Made by a program: the position numbers and the translations under genes
The notes under the pieces: generated by a model
Databases searched by the model: none
What the model saw: the letters and a program-made list of their open reading frames with translations, nothing else
Told to the model about the DNA's origin: nothing
In this document: one piece after another, positions 6,125 to 6,308 of the stretch
How the letters are laid out: every line of letters starts with the position of its first letter
How positions within the stretch are numbered: position 1 is the first letter of the stretch
NCBI GenBank assembly: GCA_002381765.1
Contig: DFXX01000055.1
Location: 1-6,308 of the forward strand
Direction of reading: 5' to 3'
Source of the DNA: Bacteriovoracaceae bacterium UBA4097
Lineage (GTDB): Bacteria; Bdellovibrionota; Bacteriovoracia; Bacteriovoracales; Bacteriovoracaceae
DNA: 6,308 nt

Positions 6125-6153
6125 AAGCCAAACCTAAGCCAAGAAAAAGCCAA
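6125..6153. repeat. Three AAGCCAA direct repeats at exact 11-bp spacing
   Basis: Identical AAGCCAA heptamers begin at 6125, 6136 and 6147 (TTGGCTT on the minus strand). The 11-bp period places them on one face of the helix, as for tandem response-regulator or other activator sites. They lie upstream of the proposed extended -10 of the XRE operon, at about -40 to -67 relative to a start near 6086. Confidence 0.6.
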
Positions 6154-6158
6154 AGTTT

Positions 6159-6185
6159 GTAATGTCGAGTAATGTTAGGTGATGT
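6159..6185. repeat. Three GTAATGT-like direct repeats at exact 10-bp spacing
   Basis: GTAATGT at 6159-6165 and 6169-6175 and GTGATGT at 6179-6185 form a second phased array next to the AAGCCAA array, separated from it by five bases. Together they look like two adjoining clusters of protein-binding sites. Confidence 0.55.
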
Positions 6186-6209
6186 GACGAAAACAGACCT
6201 TGATAACCC

Positions 6210-6223
6210 CTAGAAACTTCTAG
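6210..6223. repeat. CTAGAA-AC-TTCTAG inverted repeat, part of a TAGAAACTT direct repeat pair
   Basis: A perfect 6-bp inverted repeat with a 2-base centre. Its TAGAAACTT part (6211-6219) recurs exactly at 6235-6243, 24 bases away. The second copy overlaps the TATAAT box noted on the minus strand. Confidence 0.45.
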
Positions 6224-6230
6224 TTGAATG

Positions 6231-6236
6231 ATTATA
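6231..6236 (-). promoter_or_regulatory. Perfect -10 hexamer TATAAT on the minus strand
   Basis: The minus strand reads TATAAT here, between the tRNA 3' end and the repeat arrays. No convincing -35 lies 16-18 bases upstream. If used, it would give the XRE operon a second, roughly 235-base leader. In AT-rich DNA a lone hexamer may be chance. Confidence 0.25.
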
Positions 6237-6285
6237 GAAACTTGTCTGTGTTTTTTCTTGAAACTGAATAAGATCGTTTAGAGAA

Positions 6286-6308
6286 TGGCGCACCCTGAGA
6301 GATTCGAA
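6286..6308 (-). tRNA. 3' end of a tRNA gene (probably tRNA-Arg), truncated by the window edge
   Basis: On the minus strand the last 23 bases read as T-loop TTCGAAT (6308-6302), T-stem strand CTCTC (6301-6297), acceptor strand AGGGTGC (6296-6290), discriminator G (6289) and encoded CCA (6288-6286). These fit canonical tRNA positions 54-76 exactly. The partner acceptor strand would be GCACCCT, which together with discriminator G resembles bacterial tRNA-Arg (UCU-type) genes. The anticodon lies outside the window, so the amino acid is inference. No T-rich terminator hairpin is visible directly downstream. Confidence 0.8.

Noticed and set aside
6125..6185. CRISPR array
   Set aside because: Repeat units are only 7 bases with 3-4 base gaps and there are no cas genes, so this is a phased operator-like array.
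6285..6308. Plus-strand ATG at 6285-6287 opening a frame to the right edge
   Set aside because: It is the complement of the tRNA acceptor and T-arm, which explains these bases fully.

Overview
The window is AT-rich DNA from a Gram-negative bacterium. It encodes the inner-membrane pump and outer-membrane channel of a heavy-metal tripartite exporter, plus secreted proteins with Sec signal peptides. The style of the RND pump and of the paired small XRE regulators makes me think of Bdellovibrionota/Bacteriovoracia, but that is a guess from family memory and not a measured assignment.

Left two thirds (1-4736, all minus strand) form one apparent metal-efflux operon, read right to left. It begins with a 121-aa secreted His-rich protein (4736-4371). 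This is followed by a 1047-aa HME-type RND pump (4323-1180), a 147-aa periplasmic protein that overlaps the pump gene by four bases (1183-740), and a TolC-family outer-membrane channel that runs off the left edge (713-1). The pump moves metal with proton counter-flow, TolC provides the exit duct, and the two small proteins probably bind metal in the periplasm. No membrane-fusion (adaptor) gene is present inside the visible operon. It may lie left of the window. The 147-aa protein resembles a stand-alone version of the domain that precedes the adaptor core in some CusB/CzcB proteins.

Middle (4737-5350): upstream of the metal operon, on the plus strand, lies a decayed sensor histidine kinase ATPase domain (about 4797-5037) with recognisable N-box, F-box and C-terminal remnants broken by stops and frameshifts. 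After it comes a short open frame for a 59-aa lysine-rich protein of unknown function (5112-5291), then a hairpin between convergent genes.

Right end (5351-6308, minus strand): two tandem small XRE-family DNA-binding proteins (best start 5988 for the first, 5644 for the second) are read from a long and highly structured upstream region. That region holds a 53-base two-tier stem-loop directly before the ribosome site, an extended -10 box, three 7-bp repeats at exactly 11-bp spacing and three 7-bp repeats at exactly 10-bp spacing. The window ends inside the 3' part of a tRNA gene (T-loop, T-stem, acceptor strand and encoded CCA), probably tRNA-Arg. A tRNA 3' end, small XRE regulators and a gene relic together look like the edge of an accessory region, although no integrase is visible.
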